From positions 62,001 through 126,000 of the forward strand of contig CAWARM010000012.1 in NCBI GenBank assembly GCA_963784425.1: DNA of 64,000 nucleotides, written 5' to 3'. The DNA is from SHZL01 sp963784425 (GTDB lineage Bacteria; Pseudomonadota; Gammaproteobacteria; Xanthomonadales; SZUA-36). Shown here piece by piece: positions 8,327 to 18,013 of this stretch (position 1 is the first letter of the stretch; the number at the start of each line of letters is the position of its first letter). Below the pieces are notes generated by a model that worked only from the letters and a program-made list of their open reading frames with translations, was not told the origin of the DNA and searched no databases. The position numbers and the translations under genes are program-made.

Positions 8327-8986
8327 CTACCGGGTAAACACCGGAACTACCCAGGACACAACGGCCAGTGAAAAAAATGTAATGCCCCAGGTGGGTTCGA
8401 GAAATACGGTTGAAACCGACAAAACCAGGAAGGCCAAGCCAGCTGCAACAGCATCACCCTGGCTGTCCAGGGCACCCTGATGGCTGCCACTCAGCTTCAG
8501 TAAAACATGATCGATGCTCAGCTTGCCACCCCCATGGAATACCAATGGCAGCAGCATAGCTATGAATATCAACGGAAGTTTGAAGTTGCCAAAGCCTGTG
8601 GCCGTGATGGCATACCCTTTCCATAACTCGTCCAGGCTGCCCCATTCCGCCGGCCAGTGAACAGCCGCGGTGGCCACTGCGGTGATCACGATCAGTGAAA
8701 CTGCGGCAAACCGGGTAAAAAGGCCCAGCAGGAGGAGCAGGGAAAAAACTATTTCTCCCCAGGTTGCAAGTTGCCAATTGAGATCCAGGGGTATTTTGTC
8801 GAATGGCCAGGGAAACCCTTTTTGCCAGCTTTCCCAAGGTATATCGCCAAACCAGTTCTCGCCCCGTAACTTGGTAATTCCGGACTCCCAGAACTCCCAG
8901 GCCATGAACAAGCGCAACACCAGGGGCCAGACGTATTCGCCGGAAGCACGCAGCCTTGCAGTCAGGGAATCGTAAAAATCGAGCAT
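8327..8986 (-). CDS. DoxX family membrane protein
   Basis: A 219-aa protein with about four membrane segments: near residues 20-32, a block at about 74-115, and two C-terminal helices. The N-terminal WPLVLRLFMAWEFWESGITKL matches the DoxX signature of an Arg/Phe-rich first helix followed by a GxxK motif. DoxX-type proteins are linked to quinone or sulfur redox chemistry in some organisms, but most have no known role. It lies 36 bases downstream of nth on the same strand, so it may be the last gene of the rnf transcript; a redox link is only an inference. Confidence 0.82.
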   Translation of the reverse strand: MLDFYDSLTARLRASGEYVWPLVLRLFMAWEFWESGITKLRGENWFGDIPWESWQKGFPWPFDKIPLDLNWQLATWGEIVFSLLLLLGLFTRFAAVSLIVITAVATAAVHWPAEWGSLDELWKGYAITATGFGNFKLPLIFIAMLLPLVFHGGGKLSIDHVLLKLSGSHQGALDSQGDAVAAGLAFLVLSVSTVFLEPTWGITFFSLAVVSWVVPVFTR

Positions 8987-9022
8987 TTGGGTTACTCCGT
9001 GATGAGTTCGGGGCGAACAAAT

Positions 9023-9676
9023 TCAACTATCGGGTGCGGTAACCGGGTTGGTTTTTGTGCGGTAACCGCACAGGTCGCGGACTATGCATTCAGGGCAGTT
9101 GGGTTTGCGTGCCTTGCAGGTATAGCGTCCATGCAAAATCAGCCAATGGTGCGCGTCACCCAGGAACTCATCCGGAACGGCACGCAGCAATTTAAGTTCG
9201 ACCTCCAGCGGTGTCTTGCCCTTGGCCAGCCCGGTGCGATTGGCCACGCGAAAAATATGGGTGTCCACGGCTATGGTCGGCTGACCAAATGCCGTGTTGA
9301 GCACCACGTTTGCGGTCTTGCGGCCCACTCCCGGCAACGACTCCAATGCAGATCGCTCGCCGGGCACGACACCGTTGTAACTCTCCAGCAGAATGTGGCA
9401 GCACTTCATGATGTTGGCCGCCTTGGTATTGAACAAGCCAATGCTCTTGATATAGCGCTTAAGGCCACGTTCACCCAGGGCAATCAGGGCAGCAGGAGTT
9501 CTGGCTACTGCAAACAACTTCTTCGTTGCCTTGTTGACCGAGACGTCGGTGGCCTGGGCTGAGAGTATGACGGCAATGAGCAATTCGAACGGCGTTGCAT
9601 ATTTGAGCTCGGTAGTTGGATGCGGATCAATCGCACGCAGGCGACTGAAGAATTCATAACGGTCCGACGGTTTCAT
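9023..9676 (-). CDS. nth: Endonuclease III
   Basis: A DNA glycosylase/AP lyase that removes oxidised pyrimidines. From the ATG at 9676 the product is 217 aa. The helix-hairpin-helix LPGVGRKTANVVLN holds the catalytic Lys, and the catalytic Asp lies in AVDTHIFRV. The C-terminal [4Fe-4S] loop follows the C-x6-C-x2-C-x5-C pattern (CKARKPNCPECIVRDLC). The start codon overlaps the rnfE stop in an ATGA junction, matching the common rnfABCDGE-nth order, so the longer upstream reading to 9904 is rejected. Confidence 0.96.
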   Translation of the reverse strand: MKPSDRYEFFSRLRAIDPHPTTELKYATPFELLIAVILSAQATDVSVNKATKKLFAVARTPAALIALGERGLKRYIKSIGLFNTKAANIMKCCHILLESYNGVVPGERSALESLPGVGRKTANVVLNTAFGQPTIAVDTHIFRVANRTGLAKGKTPLEVELKLLRAVPDEFLGDAHHWLILHGRYTCKARKPNCPECIVRDLCGYRTKTNPVTAPDS

Positions 9677-10317
9677 TGGCTTTGCGCAGAACGGCCGGCT
9701 AGCCAGTTGCGACCTGCAATCAGGAGGCCCAGGCACATGAAGGCGCCGGGAGGAAGAATTGCCAGCAGAAATCCGTAGTGATCCGGAAGGACACTGAGCT
9801 GCAAATGGTCGCCCGGTGCTCCGAAGATCAACCCGGCCTGGCTGAATAAGGTGCCGTGGCCCAGAAGCTCCCGGACTGCACCCAGCACTACCAGGACCAG
9901 GCAAAAACCGAGGCCGGTGGCAAGTCCATCAACCACGGAAGGCAGGGGAGAATTGCGCGAAGCGAATGCCTCGGCCCGCCCCAGAATGGCGCAATTGGTA
10001 ACGATCAGTGGAACGAAAATGCCCAGCACCTGGTACAGGCCAAAGAACCAGGCTTGCATCAGTAACTGGATGACGGTCACAACCGACGCAATGATCAGCA
10101 CGTATATTGGAATCCTGATTTCTACACTGAGGATGCCCCGCACCAAAGATACGGCAAGGCTGGAAAAAACCAGCGCCACGGTGGTTGCAATTCCAAGGGC
10201 AAAACCAGTCACTATTGTGCTGGTCACTGCCAGCAAGGGACACAGCCCGAACAGGACCACGAGCCCGGTGTTGTGCAGCCAAAAGCCATCCAGAAAGATT
10301 TGTCTGTAGCTGCTCAT
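9673..10317 (-). CDS. rnfE: Rnf electron transport complex subunit E
   Basis: A 214-aa integral membrane subunit with about six helices, homologous to RnfA and to NqrD. The N-terminal FLDGFWLHNTGLVVLFGLCP resembles RsxE/RnfE; its Cys belongs to the pair thought to help hold an iron-sulfur cluster within the membrane with RnfA. Rnf couples ferredoxin-NAD electron transfer to ion translocation; in E. coli the equivalent Rsx complex also resets SoxR. Its start overlaps the rnfG stop by one base (TAATG) and its stop overlaps the nth start. Confidence 0.95.
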   Translation of the reverse strand: MSSYRQIFLDGFWLHNTGLVVLFGLCPLLAVTSTIVTGFALGIATTVALVFSSLAVSLVRGILSVEIRIPIYVLIIASVVTVIQLLMQAWFFGLYQVLGIFVPLIVTNCAILGRAEAFASRNSPLPSVVDGLATGLGFCLVLVVLGAVRELLGHGTLFSQAGLIFGAPGDHLQLSVLPDHYGFLLAILPPGAFMCLGLLIAGRNWLAGRSAQSQ

Positions 10318-10982
10318 TACGGTTTTGCGGTCTCCAGGCTGTCTGCAGGCTGTGCGAAAACCAGGTCTTTGTTGGCAGCAAAATACTCCAGTGTCATGCG
10401 GACGGCCTTCACCACCGCGCGTGGGGTGATGGTAGCTCCGGTAAATTGATCAAATTCCCCCCCGTCGCTTTTTACTGCCCAGCCGTCCTTCTCCGGGTGG
10501 GACAGCGAGCGTCCGGAAAACGTGAGTATCCAGTTACTCTTGGTGGTTTCGATCGGGTCACCAAGACCAGGCGTTTCCTTGTGTGATAGCACTCTCACCC
10601 CGGTCAGACTGCCGTCAAGATTGATGCCGATCAGCAAATTTATGTCACCACTGTAGCCATCCGTCGCCGCGAGCCGGAAAATTGCTGCAATGGGTTCAGA
10701 GTCCATCCGTGCGCGGTACACCGTAATGGTTTGGCCGGAGGGAAACCAGGCAGTGTCACGAAAGCTGTAGCTGTCTTCCTGCAGGGCATTGTCATACCGG
10801 CTGGGTGGCAGCAACTGGCCCAGTTGCACCAGGGCAGCACGGCGCTCCTGGCTTTCTATACGCTGGCGTGTCAGCTGATTCACCCCTGCCAGCAGGCCGC
10901 TACCCATCATCGCGACCAGCCCCAGGGTCAATGCGTTGCGCCACGCTGAACCGGGCTCTGGCAGGTCCTGCTTAGCGTCCAT
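10317..10982 (-). CDS. rnfG: Rnf electron transport complex subunit G
   Basis: A flavoprotein subunit with one N-terminal membrane helix (about 14-32) and a periplasmic FMN-binding domain. FMN is attached covalently through a Thr in the S/T-G-A-T motif; here FTGATIT puts it at about Thr184. From the ATG at 10982 the product is 221 aa, and GAGG precedes it at good spacing. A start at 11009 would add nine residues and lacks that support. The start overlaps the rnfD 3' end by about 11 bases. Confidence 0.94.
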   Translation of the reverse strand: MDAKQDLPEPGSAWRNALTLGLVAMMGSGLLAGVNQLTRQRIESQERRAALVQLGQLLPPSRYDNALQEDSYSFRDTAWFPSGQTITVYRARMDSEPIAAIFRLAATDGYSGDINLLIGINLDGSLTGVRVLSHKETPGLGDPIETTKSNWILTFSGRSLSHPEKDGWAVKSDGGEFDQFTGATITPRAVVKAVRMTLEYFAANKDLVFAQPADSLETAKP

Positions 10983-12003
10983 ATATCCTCGGCCGGGTAT
11001 ACCGGTCAATCAGTGGCGCCGCCATGTTCATCACCAATACCGCGAAGGCCACGCCATCCGGGTAAGCACCCCAGCGGCGGATCATCAGCGTCAGGATGCC
11101 AACACCGGCGCCAAATATCAGTCGTCCGCGCGGACTGGTACAACCGCTGACAGGATCGGTGGCAATAAAAAATGCACCCAGGACAATGGCTCCGGAGAAC
11201 ACGTGCTGCAGCGGCGAAGGATTGCTGCCCGGGTCCAGCAGGTAACCGGCCAGCCCCAGCAGTATGACGCTGCCAATCATGGCTGTGGGCACTTGCCAGG
11301 AAATCACCCTGCGCCAGATCAGCCAGATGCCACCTGCTGCAAAGCCATTCGCAATCCACTCCCAACCCCGGCCGCCGAGATCGCCAAACGTTTGCAGCTG
11401 GCGCGCTTCCGCAATGGTATGCCCGCTGGCAACGCTGGTGCGAATGGTATCTAGCGGGGTGGCCTGGGTAATTGCATCCCAGGTCATTCCGGCAGGAAGC
11501 TGCCCGCTCAATATCGCCCAGAGACCGTCGAGAAAACCGATATCAGTGGGCGCAATCGAAAGCGGGGGCAGCCACTGAGTCATCGCTTGTGGAAAGCTGA
11601 CTAACACCACGGCGTAGCCCACCATGGCCGGGTTGAACACGTTGTGACCCAGCCCTCCGTAGAGATGCTTGGCAATGACAATGGCGAAAAACATCCCCAC
11701 GCAAGCTATCCACCATGGGGCCAGCGGTGGCAGGCACAAGGCGAACAGGACTGCCGTCACGACGGCACTCCAGTCGTTCAGAAACAGTGCCACGGGTTGT
11801 TGACGGACCTTGAGCATCAGCGTTTCGAACAAGAGTGCAAAACCGGTGGCCAGCAGGATTTGCAGCAGAATACCGGTGCCAAAAAACCAGGTGTAAGCAA
11901 CAACGCCCGGGCACAGCGCATACAGCACCTGTCGCATGACCGCGCCTACCGTGCTGATGGGTGGGAGGTGGGGTGCTGCGCCAATGGCGAATTTCCGGTT
12001 CAC
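10972..12003 (-). CDS. rnfD: Rnf electron transport complex subunit D
   Basis: A 343-aa multi-spanning membrane subunit related to NqrB. The FMN-attachment motif appears as TQATPLD with Thr at about 182. Long hydrophobic helices and the conserved YGGLGHNVFNPAM segment support the call. The start is GTG at 12003, overlapping the rnfC stop (GTGA), so translation is likely coupled. It sits fourth in the A-B-C-D-G-E order. Confidence 0.95.
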   Translation of the reverse strand: MNRKFAIGAAPHLPPISTVGAVMRQVLYALCPGVVAYTWFFGTGILLQILLATGFALLFETLMLKVRQQPVALFLNDWSAVVTAVLFALCLPPLAPWWIACVGMFFAIVIAKHLYGGLGHNVFNPAMVGYAVVLVSFPQAMTQWLPPLSIAPTDIGFLDGLWAILSGQLPAGMTWDAITQATPLDTIRTSVASGHTIAEARQLQTFGDLGGRGWEWIANGFAAGGIWLIWRRVISWQVPTAMIGSVILLGLAGYLLDPGSNPSPLQHVFSGAIVLGAFFIATDPVSGCTSPRGRLIFGAGVGILTLMIRRWGAYPDGVAFAVLVMNMAAPLIDRYTRPRIYGR

Positions 12004-13526
12004 GACGCGCCCTGGCCCATGGTGCCGCCGGTCACGCTTGTGCGGTCCTGCAGAGCCTGCTTTTTCTCACTCAGGCGGCGCTTGCGGTCCTGCTTGAGTT
12101 GCTCCAGCCGGTTTTCCCGCGCCAGGAATCTATCCCTGGCCAGGTCAGACTGTGCCCGTTCCATGGCCAGCAGATGGTGCTCAGACTTGCCAAACCGGAA
12201 CCATTCCACCAGGGGTATATGGCTGGGGCAAACATAATCGCAACAACCACACTCAATACACTCGCCAAGCCCGGAGTCAGAAGCATCATCCAGCAGGTCG
12301 TTGCGAATTTGCCAATTGAGCGTCTGGGGCAAGAGCAGCGCCGGGCATACGCGGGCACATTCACCACAACGGATACAGGGCATCTCCACCTGATCGGTCT
12401 GTATGTCCCGGTTGCTCAGTACCAGGATGCAATTGGCTGCCTTGATGACCGGATTCTGGTCTGAAGCCAGGGCATATCCCATCATCGGCCCACCCAGGAC
12501 CAGGCGGGCAGCGTCCTGGGTGTAGCCGCCACACGCGTCGACCAGGTTGCTGATTGGGGTACCAATGAGGGCCAGCAGATTACGCGGCCGTTTCACGCCG
12601 TTCCCGGTGACCGTCACGACGCGCTGAACCAGGGGCTTGCCCTCCGTCACTGCCTCGGCAACGGCTGCTGCAGTCGCCACGTTCTGGCATAACAGGCCGA
12701 GGTCCGGGGGCCTGCAGCCGGCCGGAATTTCAAGGCCGGTCAAAACCTGGATCAGCTGTTTTTCGCCGCCTTCGGGGTAAATCGTGCGCACCTTTACCAG
12801 GCGAATGTGGGCGCAATCTGCGTTGCTGATGGCAGTCTGCAAGGCGCTGAATACCTCTCCCATCTGGTCTTCGATGGCGATAATGACCTGCTCGGCCGCA
12901 ACAGCCCTTTGCAGGATAAGAGCGCCCAGCACGACCTTGTCCGGTTGCTCGCGCATCAGCATTTCGTCGCAACTGATATATGGTTCGCACTCCGCGCCAT
13001 TGAGGATCAGCGTGTGTATTCCGGAGTTTCTCGCTTCCTGCACTTTCATGCTGGTAGGAAATACGGCCCCGCCCAGTCCGACTATGCCGGACTCACAAAG
13101 CCGCTGCCGGATCAGCTCCGGGTCCGCAGACTGCCAATGCTCAATTGGCTGAAGCCGGGTCCACCGGTCCAGGCCGTCTGGTTTCAGCACGACGCATAAG
13201 CCTTCCAACCCTGAAGGATGGGTAATGGCCTGCCGTGCGATGGCAACTACGGTGCCAGAGGTTGGTGCATGCACATACCCGATGGATGGCTCATCGAAGC
13301 GCGCCACCGGGTCACCTTTAAGGACGTGCGCTCCGGTCGGAACCGCGGGTATCGCTTCCGGTCCAGCGTGCTGCATCAATGGGATATAAAGCCGCGGTGG
13401 TATCGCAACAGACTGCACCGCAACCTGGCACGAGGCCTGCTTGTGGTGGCGCAAACGCAAACCGCCGTGAAAATGAAATAGCTGCTGCCCGGCATTACGC
13501 GCACGTTCGACCGCACTGTCCGGCAT
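12000..13526 (-). CDS. rnfC: Rnf electron transport complex subunit C
   Basis: The peripheral subunit that handles NADH and electrons at the cytoplasmic face. From the ATG at 13526, overlapping the rnfB stop (ATGA), the product is 508 aa. It begins with the typical FHGGLRLRHHKQ, followed by the GGAVFPTSMK and NGAECEPYIS nucleotide-domain motifs. Two ferredoxin-type [4Fe-4S] motifs lie at about 384-395 (CIRCGECARVCP) and 423-434 (CIECGCCDYVCP). The tail is short and basic, without the long Ala/Lys repeats of E. coli RsxC. The reading frame open upstream to 13649 lies inside rnfB and is not used. Confidence 0.95.
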   Translation of the reverse strand: MPDSAVERARNAGQQLFHFHGGLRLRHHKQASCQVAVQSVAIPPRLYIPLMQHAGPEAIPAVPTGAHVLKGDPVARFDEPSIGYVHAPTSGTVVAIARQAITHPSGLEGLCVVLKPDGLDRWTRLQPIEHWQSADPELIRQRLCESGIVGLGGAVFPTSMKVQEARNSGIHTLILNGAECEPYISCDEMLMREQPDKVVLGALILQRAVAAEQVIIAIEDQMGEVFSALQTAISNADCAHIRLVKVRTIYPEGGEKQLIQVLTGLEIPAGCRPPDLGLLCQNVATAAAVAEAVTEGKPLVQRVVTVTGNGVKRPRNLLALIGTPISNLVDACGGYTQDAARLVLGGPMMGYALASDQNPVIKAANCILVLSNRDIQTDQVEMPCIRCGECARVCPALLLPQTLNWQIRNDLLDDASDSGLGECIECGCCDYVCPSHIPLVEWFRFGKSEHHLLAMERAQSDLARDRFLARENRLEQLKQDRKRRLSEKKQALQDRTSVTGGTMGQGAS

Positions 13527-14074
13527 CACGGCATACCTGCTGCCAGAGATGGCCCCGGCCGGCGACGCCGTTCCATCGCCGGCTGAGGGATCTCCATGAC
13601 GATGCAATCGACCGGGCAGGGCGGAAGACACAGTTCGCAACCGGTGCACTCATCTGCGATCACGGTATGCATCTGTTTCGTCGCGCCAAGGATGGCATCA
13701 ACCGGGCAGGCCTCAATACACAAGGTGCAGCCTATGCAGACCAGCTCATCGATTACGGCAACTGCAGCGGGTTTTTCCGGTCCATTTTCGGGGTTCAGGG
13801 GCAAGGGTTCCCGCCCTAACAAATCGGCCAGGGCCCTGATTCCGGCTGCGCCGCCGGGTGGGCATTGGTTGATTTCAGCTTGCCCGGCAGCTATGGCCTC
13901 GGCATAAGGACGGCAACCCTTGAAGTTGCATTGCCCGCATTGTGTCTGTGGAAGCAAGCGGTCAATGCGGTTCACGATCAGGTCTGTTTCCGCGCGAAGA
14001 CTCTTGGCAGCCCATCCCAGGGCCAGTCCGCAAGCTGTTCCAAGCAGGCCGATTGAAAAAATGGCGAAGGACAT
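13526..14074 (-). CDS. rnfB: Rnf electron transport complex subunit B
   Basis: A 182-aa iron-sulfur subunit anchored by an N-terminal helix (about 3-22). The four-Cys cluster domain is visible as Cys46, Cys49, Cys54 and Cys71. Two ferredoxin motifs follow, at Cys113/116/119/123 and Cys143/146/149/153. This is the expected electron-entry subunit. The C-terminal tail is Arg-rich. It lies 13 bases after rnfA, and its stop overlaps the rnfC start. Confidence 0.96.
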   Translation of the reverse strand: MSFAIFSIGLLGTACGLALGWAAKSLRAETDLIVNRIDRLLPQTQCGQCNFKGCRPYAEAIAAGQAEINQCPPGGAAGIRALADLLGREPLPLNPENGPEKPAAVAVIDELVCIGCTLCIEACPVDAILGATKQMHTVIADECTGCELCLPPCPVDCIVMEIPQPAMERRRRPGPSLAAGMP

Positions 14075-14087
14075 CAGGCGAGTCCGG

Positions 14088-14669
14088 TCACAACCTGGCC
14101 AGGCCAGTGAAACCCATAAAGGCCAGAGCCATCAGGCCCGCAGTGATCAGCCCAATGGGGGACCCGCGAAACGGTATGGGAACATCTGCAAAAGCAATGC
14201 GCTCACGCATAGCGGCAAACATCACGAGAACCAGGCCAAAGCCCGTGGCTGCACCGAAACCATAAAGCGCTGACTGCACAAAATTGTGCTGTTGCTGCGC
14301 GTTGAGCAGGACTACACCGAGCACCACGCAATTGCTTGCGATCAGGGGCAAGAAAATGCCAAGTATCCTGAACAGCACCGGATTGGTCTTGCGCATGACC
14401 AATTCAGCCAGTTGCACGGTTACGGCAATGACCAGGATGAAAGTCAAAGTGGACAGGTATTCAAGCGAGAAGGGCTGCAACAGGTACCGGTAGACAAGGT
14501 AACTTGATGCCGACGACAGCGTGAGTACGAACATGGTTACCACCGACATGCCAATGGCGCCTTCCAGCTTGTTTGAAACGCCCATGAAGGGGCACAGGCC
14601 GAGGAATCGCGCCAGGACAAAATTGTTGGCCAGTACGGTGCTTACCAGGATCAGCAGATAGTCCTTCAT
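14088..14669 (-). CDS. rnfA: Rnf electron transport complex subunit A
   Basis: A 193-aa, six-helix membrane subunit homologous to RnfE and NqrE, and the first gene of the rnf operon. The N-terminal ANNFVLARFLGLCPFMGVS is nearly invariant in RnfA/RsxA. It starts 37 bases after metG on the same strand; I see no strong promoter in that gap, so rnf may be transcribed from the metG promoter. Confidence 0.96.
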   Translation of the reverse strand: MKDYLLILVSTVLANNFVLARFLGLCPFMGVSNKLEGAIGMSVVTMFVLTLSSASSYLVYRYLLQPFSLEYLSTLTFILVIAVTVQLAELVMRKTNPVLFRILGIFLPLIASNCVVLGVVLLNAQQQHNFVQSALYGFGAATGFGLVLVMFAAMRERIAFADVPIPFRGSPIGLITAGLMALAFMGFTGLARL

Positions 14670-14706
14670 GTCCGCCAGCGGTTGAAGCCTTTCTGCATAC
14701 TGGTCT

Positions 14707-16752
14707 TCACGTTACACGCATGCCAGGAGTGGCGCCTGAATCAGGTGAGAGTATGAATACCCCGCCGCTACCGTCGCTCGCAGCCAGAACCATGCCCTCC
14801 GACATGCCAAATCGCATTTTTCGAGGCTTGAGGTTTGCCACCATTACGGTCATTCGACCCACAAGGTCAGCCGGTTCGTAGGACGACTTGATGCCCGCAA
14901 ACACTGTCCGGGTCTCGTTGCCAAGGTCCAGTGTCAGCTTGACCAGCTTGTCGGCCCCGGCTACGGCTTCAGCATTCCGGATACAGGCAATGCGCAAGTC
15001 GACTTTGGAAAACGTGTCAATTCCAATTTCTTCCGCCAATGGCTCCAGCGCTTTTATGCTTTCGCTGATGGCCGGATCCAGTGCTTTCATGGCTTCACGG
15101 GAATCCTCAATGATGGCCTCGATCTTGAGCGGGTCAACACGGGTCAATAAAGGCGTGAAACTACTGATTTCACAATCCAGCAAAGGCTGGTCAATGGATT
15201 TCCAGTCGTTGAGTTCCTTCCCCAGGAACGTGGCCGCCCGCTCCGACGTGAAAGGTAATACGGGTGCGAGGTAGGTCATCAATACGCGGAACAGGTTAAG
15301 GCCCTGGGTACAAATACCATGTACCGCAGCCAACTCACCCTCCTGCTTGATGCGCTGCCAGGGCTTGGCCTCATCGATATAGCGGTTGGCCTCATCGGCG
15401 AGCGCCATGATCAGGCGCATGGCGGCTTGAAAATTCCTGCCTTCAAATTCTGCGGCAATTGCCGTGCGTTGAGCGACAAACGAGCCATAGAGGGCCGGGT
15501 CGGGCAAGCTGGCAGCCAGGGTATTGTTGAAACTGCGCTGGATGAATACGGCACAGCGGCTGGCAATATTGACGACCTTACCAACGACATCCGCATTCAC
15601 GCGCTGCACAAAGTCCCCCAGGTTGAGGTCGATATCGCCGGTGCCGGATCCCAGTTTGGCGGCAAAGTAGTAACGCAGGTAATCCGGCTCCAGGTGGTCG
15701 AGGTAGGTCCTGGCGCGGATGAATGTACCGCGTGACTTGGACATTTTTGCGCCGTCTACAGTAAGGAAGCCATGTGCAAAAACTGCAGTGGGTGTCCTGA
15801 ACCCTGATCCCATCAACATGGCAGGCCAGAACAAGGTGTGAAAGTAGACAATATCCTTGCCGATAAAGTGATAGAGCTCGGTTGGAGAACCAGGATTCCA
15901 CCAGTGATCGAAATCGAGCCCTTTGCGATTGCACAGTTCCTTGAAACTGGCGATATAGCCAACGGGAGCATCTACCCATACATAAAAATACTTGTCCTCG
16001 GTGCCTGGGATGCGAAAACCGAAATAGGGCACATCGCGGGAAATATCCCAGTCCCGCAGCCCATCAGCAAACCATTCCTGCATCTTGTTGGCAATTTCCG
16101 TTTGCAACGTGCCGGAGCTCATCCAGGTTTTTAACACGCCCTCGAATGCGGAAAGGCGCACGAAGTAGTGTTCGGATTCCCGCACTACCGGGACGGAACC
16201 GCTCACGGCGGAACGGGGATTGAGCAAATCGGTCGGGGCGTAGGTGCTGCCACAGGACTCGCAGCTGTCCCCATACTGATCTTCGGTACCGCACTTTGGA
16301 CAGGTTCCCCGGATAAACCGGTCAGGCAGGAACATGCCTTCCTGTTCGTCATACAGTTGCTTGATGTTGCGGCGTTCGATGTAGCCGGCTTCGTCCAGGC
16401 GCTGGTAAATCAATTCGACCAGTTCGCGGTTGATGTCAGTGTGCGTTGAGGAGTAGTTGTCGTAACTTATGCCAAAATCACGAAAATCGGCCTTGTGCTC
16501 CTCGTTCATGCGCGCAATCAGCTGTTCCGGCGAAATCCCTTCGGACCGGGCACGGAGCATGACAGGTGTTCCATGTGCATCATCCGCCCAGGCGAAATAG
16601 CATTCATGGCCCTGTGCGCGCTGGAATCGCGCCCAGATGTCCGTCTGGATGTATTCCAGCATGTGCCCCAGGTGCATGTCTCCGTTGGCATACGGCAATG
16701 CGCTGGTCAGCAGGATTTGTCGCCTGGATTCACTCATCTGGTTTTTTGCCAT
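14707..16752 (-). CDS. metG: Methionyl-tRNA synthetase
   Basis: A class I synthetase of 681 aa (E. coli 677). The HIGH motif is HLGH at 27-30. The zinc-binding Cys are 151, 154, 164 and 167 in the CPKCGTEDQYGDSCESC loop. KMSKS lies at 336-340. An anticodon domain and a C-terminal tRNA-binding (EMAP/OB-fold) domain from about 580 follow, as in dimeric MetG. The ATG at 16752 has no obvious Shine-Dalgarno; an in-frame ATG five codons later is equally unsupported. It is divergent from mrp, the classic metG-mrp arrangement. Confidence 0.97.
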   Translation of the reverse strand: MAKNQMSESRRQILLTSALPYANGDMHLGHMLEYIQTDIWARFQRAQGHECYFAWADDAHGTPVMLRARSEGISPEQLIARMNEEHKADFRDFGISYDNYSSTHTDINRELVELIYQRLDEAGYIERRNIKQLYDEQEGMFLPDRFIRGTCPKCGTEDQYGDSCESCGSTYAPTDLLNPRSAVSGSVPVVRESEHYFVRLSAFEGVLKTWMSSGTLQTEIANKMQEWFADGLRDWDISRDVPYFGFRIPGTEDKYFYVWVDAPVGYIASFKELCNRKGLDFDHWWNPGSPTELYHFIGKDIVYFHTLFWPAMLMGSGFRTPTAVFAHGFLTVDGAKMSKSRGTFIRARTYLDHLEPDYLRYYFAAKLGSGTGDIDLNLGDFVQRVNADVVGKVVNIASRCAVFIQRSFNNTLAASLPDPALYGSFVAQRTAIAAEFEGRNFQAAMRLIMALADEANRYIDEAKPWQRIKQEGELAAVHGICTQGLNLFRVLMTYLAPVLPFTSERAATFLGKELNDWKSIDQPLLDCEISSFTPLLTRVDPLKIEAIIEDSREAMKALDPAISESIKALEPLAEEIGIDTFSKVDLRIACIRNAEAVAGADKLVKLTLDLGNETRTVFAGIKSSYEPADLVGRMTVMVANLKPRKMRFGMSEGMVLAASDGSGGVFILSPDSGATPGMRVT

Positions 16753-16918
16753 AGTTGGCTTGGGGTTGACTTGGGATAGGTTTGGCTATGCATGCCGAAT
16801 TATGTCACGGCGAGTCGATTATCTGTACTACCCGTCAGGTTCACCCATACCATTACCGCGCCAAGTCGATACAATGGCCGCTGTCATTCATGGCCAGCAA
16901 TGTGGAGCGCGAGAGGGT

Positions 16919-18007
16919 ATGCCGATTTTGACTGAACAGATTGTTACTGACCTGGTGGCCCGGGTACAGGAGCCTGGCGGTACGGACAACATTGTCAGCC
17001 TGGGCTGGCTGCAAGGTGTTGAAATTGAGCAGGATCGTGTAGCCGTGGACCTGAGGGCAGGCTATCCCATAGAAGGCATACGGAAGCTGGTAATTTCTGC
17101 GGTGCAGTCCGAGCTCCTGGCGGATTCGCGCATTACCGGCGTCAGCGTAAATCTCAGCTGGCGTGTGTTTGCACACCAGGTCCAGGGCGACCTGAAGCCG
17201 ATGAGCGAGATCAGGAACATCATTGCGGTGGCATCAGGCAAAGGAGGTGTTGGTAAGTCTACAACCGCGGTCAACCTTGCCCTGGCCCTGCAGGCCGACG
17301 GCGCCCGGGTGGGTATTCTGGATGCTGATATTTACGGCCCCAGTATTCCCCGCATGCTGGGAATTTCGGGCCGGCCGGAATCTGACGGGAAAAAAATTGT
17401 GCCGCAGCAGGCGCATGGATTGCAGGTAATGTCCATCGGTTTCATGGTTGAAGAGGACACACCGATGATTTGGCGAGGGCCCATGGTAACTTCGGCCCTG
17501 CAGCAATTATTGACTGAAACCGACTGGAAGGGACTGGATTATCTCGTGGTAGACCTGCCGCCCGGGACGGGCGATATCCAGTTAACCCTTGCGCAAAAAG
17601 TGCCGGTCAGTGGCGCAGTAGTGGTAACTACGCCTCAGGACATCGCTTTACTGGACGCGCGCAAGGCTGTACAGATGTTTCGCAAAGTGAATGTGACAGT
17701 GCTTGGCATCGTGGAAAATATGAGTACCCATATCTGCAGTCATTGTGGCCACGAAGAGGCCATATTCGGCACAGGTGGTGGCGAGAAAATGTCGCAGGAG
17801 TATGGACTGCCGCTGCTGGGCCAGTTGCCTCTGGCTACCCGGATCCGCTCTGATCTGGACCACGGTACTCCAACTCTGGTGGCAGAGCTTGAGTCTGAAA
17901 TCTCTGTCAGTTACCGGCAATGCGCGCGCAGGCTCGCCTCGTTGTTGGCACGACGGCCACGGAGCCTGGAGCTGAATCTGCCACAGATCAATCTGCAAAA
18001 CCGCTAA
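16919..18007 (+). CDS. mrp: Iron-sulfur cluster carrier protein Mrp/ApbC
   Basis: A P-loop ATPase that carries and delivers [4Fe-4S] clusters. From the ATG at 16919 the product is 362 aa (E. coli 369). An N-terminal MIP18-like domain is followed by a deviant Walker A, GKGGVGKS (107-114), and the cluster-binding CSHC pair at Cys273 and Cys276. An upstream in-frame ATG at 16874 would add 15 residues; the chosen start fits the homologous N-terminus (MPILTEQIVTDLVARV) and has a purine-rich GAGAGGG very close by. It is divergent from metG and followed by dcd. Confidence 0.93.
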   Translation: MPILTEQIVTDLVARVQEPGGTDNIVSLGWLQGVEIEQDRVAVDLRAGYPIEGIRKLVISAVQSELLADSRITGVSVNLSWRVFAHQVQGDLKPMSEIRNIIAVASGKGGVGKSTTAVNLALALQADGARVGILDADIYGPSIPRMLGISGRPESDGKKIVPQQAHGLQVMSIGFMVEEDTPMIWRGPMVTSALQQLLTETDWKGLDYLVVDLPPGTGDIQLTLAQKVPVSGAVVVTTPQDIALLDARKAVQMFRKVNVTVLGIVENMSTHICSHCGHEEAIFGTGGGEKMSQEYGLPLLGQLPLATRIRSDLDHGTPTLVAELESEISVSYRQCARRLASLLARRPRSLELNLPQINLQNR

Positions 18008-18013
18008 TACGCT

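Noticed and set aside
9677..9904. Upstream extension of the nth reading frame (76 more codons)
   Set aside because: It lies inside rnfE on the same strand; the conserved endonuclease III N-terminus begins at 9676 in an ATGA overlap with the rnfE stop.
13527..13649. N-terminal extension of rnfC
   Set aside because: The extra 41 codons sit within rnfB and lack RnfC homology; the start at 13526 gives the typical ATGA junction.
16766..16792. TTGACT...TATGCA as a promoter in the metG-mrp gap
   Set aside because: The spacer is only 15 bases and the -10 is poor, so I could not support it.
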